DNA of 64,000 bases from Caviibacter sp963550915. GTDB lineage: Bacteria; Fusobacteriota; Fusobacteriia; Fusobacteriales; Leptotrichiaceae. Below, piece after piece: positions 62,474 through 64,000 of the stretch. The stretch spans positions 94,824-158,823 of the forward strand of contig CAUVEB010000002.1 in NCBI GenBank assembly GCA_963550915.1. Direction: 5' to 3'. The notes under the pieces are model-generated. The model did no database searches and was not told the DNA's origin. It saw nothing but the letters and a program-made list of their open reading frames with translations. The translations under genes were made by a program, and so were the position numbers. The stretch's first letter is position 1, and every line of letters starts with the position of its first letter.

Positions 62474-63385
62474 TTATTCTTCCTCTTCTTCTCCTATTAA
62501 AGCTTGCTCTATGTAAACAGACGATAATACCGTGAATATGAATGCTTGTAAAACTCCAATAAAGAAGTCAAGATATATTTGAAGTAAGGCAGGCCAACCT
62601 ACTGCAAATGAAAAACTTCCTTTTAAAGTGTTAAAAGTCCAACTTGGTAGTATATTGTTTAAACTTATACCATAAAGTAAGCCTATTATTATTAATCCTG
62701 CAAACATATTTCCAAATAAACGCATTGATATACTTATTGGTTTTGCAAGTTCTCCAATTAAATTTATTGGGAACATAAATACAAATGGTCTACTTAACTC
62801 TTTTAAAACCCCTATTATTCCTTGTCTTTTTATCTGACAAGTTACAAAAGTTATAGTGACTATAATAGCGAGTCCTAAAGTTGTGTTTATATCTGCTGTT
62901 GGTGTTCTAAAAAAAGGCTTTATTAGTATCTTACCACCCATTTTTTCATACATCATAGCAAATGGGAATATAAATACACTAATATTTGATAGTAATAATA
63001 GTGAGAATAAGGCTGCAAAAAACGGCATAAACCTTTCTTTATACTCCTTAAAATTAGATAGAAAACTATCTTCTATAAACCTATAATATTGCTCTAATAC
63101 TAATTGAAAAAAATTAGGATTTTCTACATCAAGTTTTCTTGTTCCTAAAAAAAGTATTACTGATATTATTATCATAATAACCCAAGTATTTACTATCGTT
63201 TGATTTATAGCTAGCATATACTTCCCTATACTAACCCTATAAAATACATGTGGTGCTTCAATAACATCGTGTGGCTTTAGAAATTCAACAGGTAAAAATG
63301 TAGATATAAGTGCCAATATTAAATTAATAAATAAAGTAATGGCGACAAATCCTAATAAGACTCTTAAAAATTTTGATTTTAACAT
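62474..63385 (-). CDS. atpB: ATP synthase Fo subunit a
   Basis: Stator channel subunit. The 303-residue protein has five to six membrane helices. The essential Arg is in ELAKPISISMRLFGNMFAGLI near residue 222, and the last helices include QAFIFTVLSSVYIEQA. It is longer than the 240-270 usual because of an N-terminal loop after the first helix. Acidic C-terminus (GEEEEE). Confidence 0.94.
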   Translation of the reverse strand: MLKSKFLRVLLGFVAITLFINLILALISTFLPVEFLKPHDVIEAPHVFYRVSIGKYMLAINQTIVNTWVIMIIISVILFLGTRKLDVENPNFFQLVLEQYYRFIEDSFLSNFKEYKERFMPFFAALFSLLLLSNISVFIFPFAMMYEKMGGKILIKPFFRTPTADINTTLGLAIIVTITFVTCQIKRQGIIGVLKELSRPFVFMFPINLIGELAKPISISMRLFGNMFAGLIIIGLLYGISLNNILPSWTFNTLKGSFSFAVGWPALLQIYLDFFIGVLQAFIFTVLSSVYIEQALIGEEEEE

Positions 63386-63400
63386 AACGCTCCCGCCTTA

Positions 63401-63766
63401 TTATTTATTTTTCTTTGTTATGTGATATATATTTAAAATATACTTAAAACTTAAAAAATTAATTGCTGTTATAATAACATAGTATTTATTACTCCAAATA
63501 TTAAAAACTAAATATATTACAAGAGAATAAATAAGACATGATAGTATATATCTTAAAACAGAATAAGAAACTCCCTTATTACAATAAACTATCTCATATG
63601 TTACTAAAAGTAAAAATAAATTTATAAAAAAACTTGTAGTTGCTCCTATACTTATACAAAGAAATATAGGGCTTTTGAAGATAAAAGCTAATACTAAACT
63701 AAAGATTATATAATAAAATGTAAGTAAAAACACTTTTTTTATATCATTTGAAATAATATTAAACAC
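63401..63766 (-). CDS. atpI: AtpI-like small membrane protein
   Basis: A 121-residue protein with four hydrophobic segments and a Lys-rich end, at the head of the atp operon where atpI is normally found. AtpI helps c-ring assembly in some species. Sequence identity to known AtpI is not obvious by eye, so the name rests mainly on position and topology. The start is GTG 63766 behind AGGAGG; no ATG fits. Confidence 0.7.
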   Translation of the reverse strand: MFNIISNDIKKVFLLTFYYIIFSLVLAFIFKSPIFLCISIGATTSFFINLFLLLVTYEIVYCNKGVSYSVLRYILSCLIYSLVIYLVFNIWSNKYYVIITAINFLSFKYILNIYHITKKNK

Positions 63767-63796
63767 TTACTACCTCCTATTTCTAACTACAAAAAC

Positions 63797-63825
63797 ATGA
63801 TAGCACTTTTAAAATAAATTTACAA
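63797..63825 (-). promoter_or_regulatory. ATP synthase operon promoter
   Basis: Minus strand TTGTAA (63820-63825), 17-base spacer, TATCAT (63797-63802) with a TG extension, about 30 bases before the atpI GTG. Confidence 0.65.
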
Positions 63826-63858
63826 TAAAAGTAAGCAAAAATTTGATTTTAGAGATAT

Positions 63859-63904
63859 AAAAAACAGTAGTATCGCTTATACATAAGAAAATGCAAACTA
63901 CTGT
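63859..63904 (-). terminator. Terminator of the tRNA transcript
   Basis: Minus strand ACAGTAGT ... ACTACTGT (63897-63904 pairs with 63864-63871) followed by five to six U. The 25-base loop holds an inner CTTAT/ATAAG hairpin, so the structure is a stacked stem rather than a simple one. It lies about 50 bases past the tRNA 3' end. Confidence 0.65.
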
Positions 63905-63956
63905 ATATTTTAAATAAAATTTTTTTCATTATTTGAAACAATTTAGTATAAAAAAA

Positions 63957-64000
63957 TGGCGTCCTCGGTTGGATTCGAACCAACGACCCTTTGGTTAACA
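63957..64000 (-). tRNA. tRNA-Asn (GTT), 3' part, cut by window edge
   Basis: On the minus strand the last 44 bases read as the 3' half of a tRNA: anticodon loop TGTTAA (anticodon GTT), stem strand CCAAA, variable loop GGGTC, T-arm GTTGG-TTCGAAT-CCAAC, acceptor strand CGAGGAC, then the discriminator base G and an encoded CCA. The 5' half is outside the window. Confidence 0.9.

Overview
The window is AT-rich (roughly 27-30% GC by eye), with AGA/TTA-type codons and mostly TAA stops. It carries Gram-negative surface proteins (two YadA-type trimeric autotransporters, one with an OmpA domain) beside Firmicute-like housekeeping genes (LCP protein, RqcH, Rex, Pta-AckA) and a c subunit with a sodium-type ion site. 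Together these suggest a fermentative, non-motile member of the Fusobacteriota, most likely family Leptotrichiaceae (Streptobacillus/Sneathia-like). Genus and species cannot be fixed from the sequence alone.

Layout. 1-6.6 kb (minus): EamA permease (cut by the window edge), recG, rdgB, recX, recA, argS. 6.7-10.1 kb (minus): a 1149-residue trimeric autotransporter with a YadA head, stalk, YadA anchor, coiled coil and C-terminal OmpA domain. Its promoter has a G8 tract between perfect -35 and -10 boxes, so it is probably phase variable. 10.3-17.2 kb (plus): NUDIX hydrolase, uppS, cdsA, two linked proteins that together read as a split, degenerate CheA, and glycogen phosphorylase. 17.2-25.5 kb (minus): LCP protein, then an operon transcribed priA-def-fmt-rex-folD-corC-apt-IS200-like protein-coaE. 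25.6-31.7 kb (plus): a second trimeric autotransporter with a structured leader, then tsaE-tsaB-ftsY-pta-ackA. 31.7-39.7 kb (minus): EF-G-like GTPase, and a separate cluster of rqcH, a MarR-FeoA fusion, rpe, an esterase, a methyltransferase, a possible sigma-like protein and a membrane protein. 39.8-41.5 kb (plus): GntR/YtrA-type regulator with a two-gene ABC transporter. 41.6-47.2 kb (minus): oppBCDFA. 47.4-49.9 kb (plus): split chromate-type transporter, thyA, folA. 49.9-53.6 kb (minus): fructose-type PTS (IIC, PRD regulator, IIA, IIB). 53.9-56.9 kb (plus): ABC-F ATPase overlapping a methionine sulfoxide reductase-Abi_2 (HEPN) fusion. 57.0-63.8 kb (minus): the F-type ATP synthase operon. The right edge cuts a tRNA-Asn.

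How the genes fit together. Energy metabolism reads as fermentation: sugar uptake by PTS, glycogen phosphorolysis, acetate and ATP through Pta-AckA, NADH sensing by Rex, and a predicted Na+-coupled F-ATPase. Peptides enter through Opp. Envelope lipid supply comes from uppS and cdsA.

The most unusual items are the fRMsr-Abi_2/HEPN fusion coupled to an ABC-F gene, the split pseudo-CheA pair with no visible chemotaxis genes, the phase-variable promoter driving a YadA-OmpA hybrid, and an IS200-type transposase that looks like a resident operon gene. No intergenic gap exceeds about 290 bases, and no CRISPR array or complete insertion sequence was seen.
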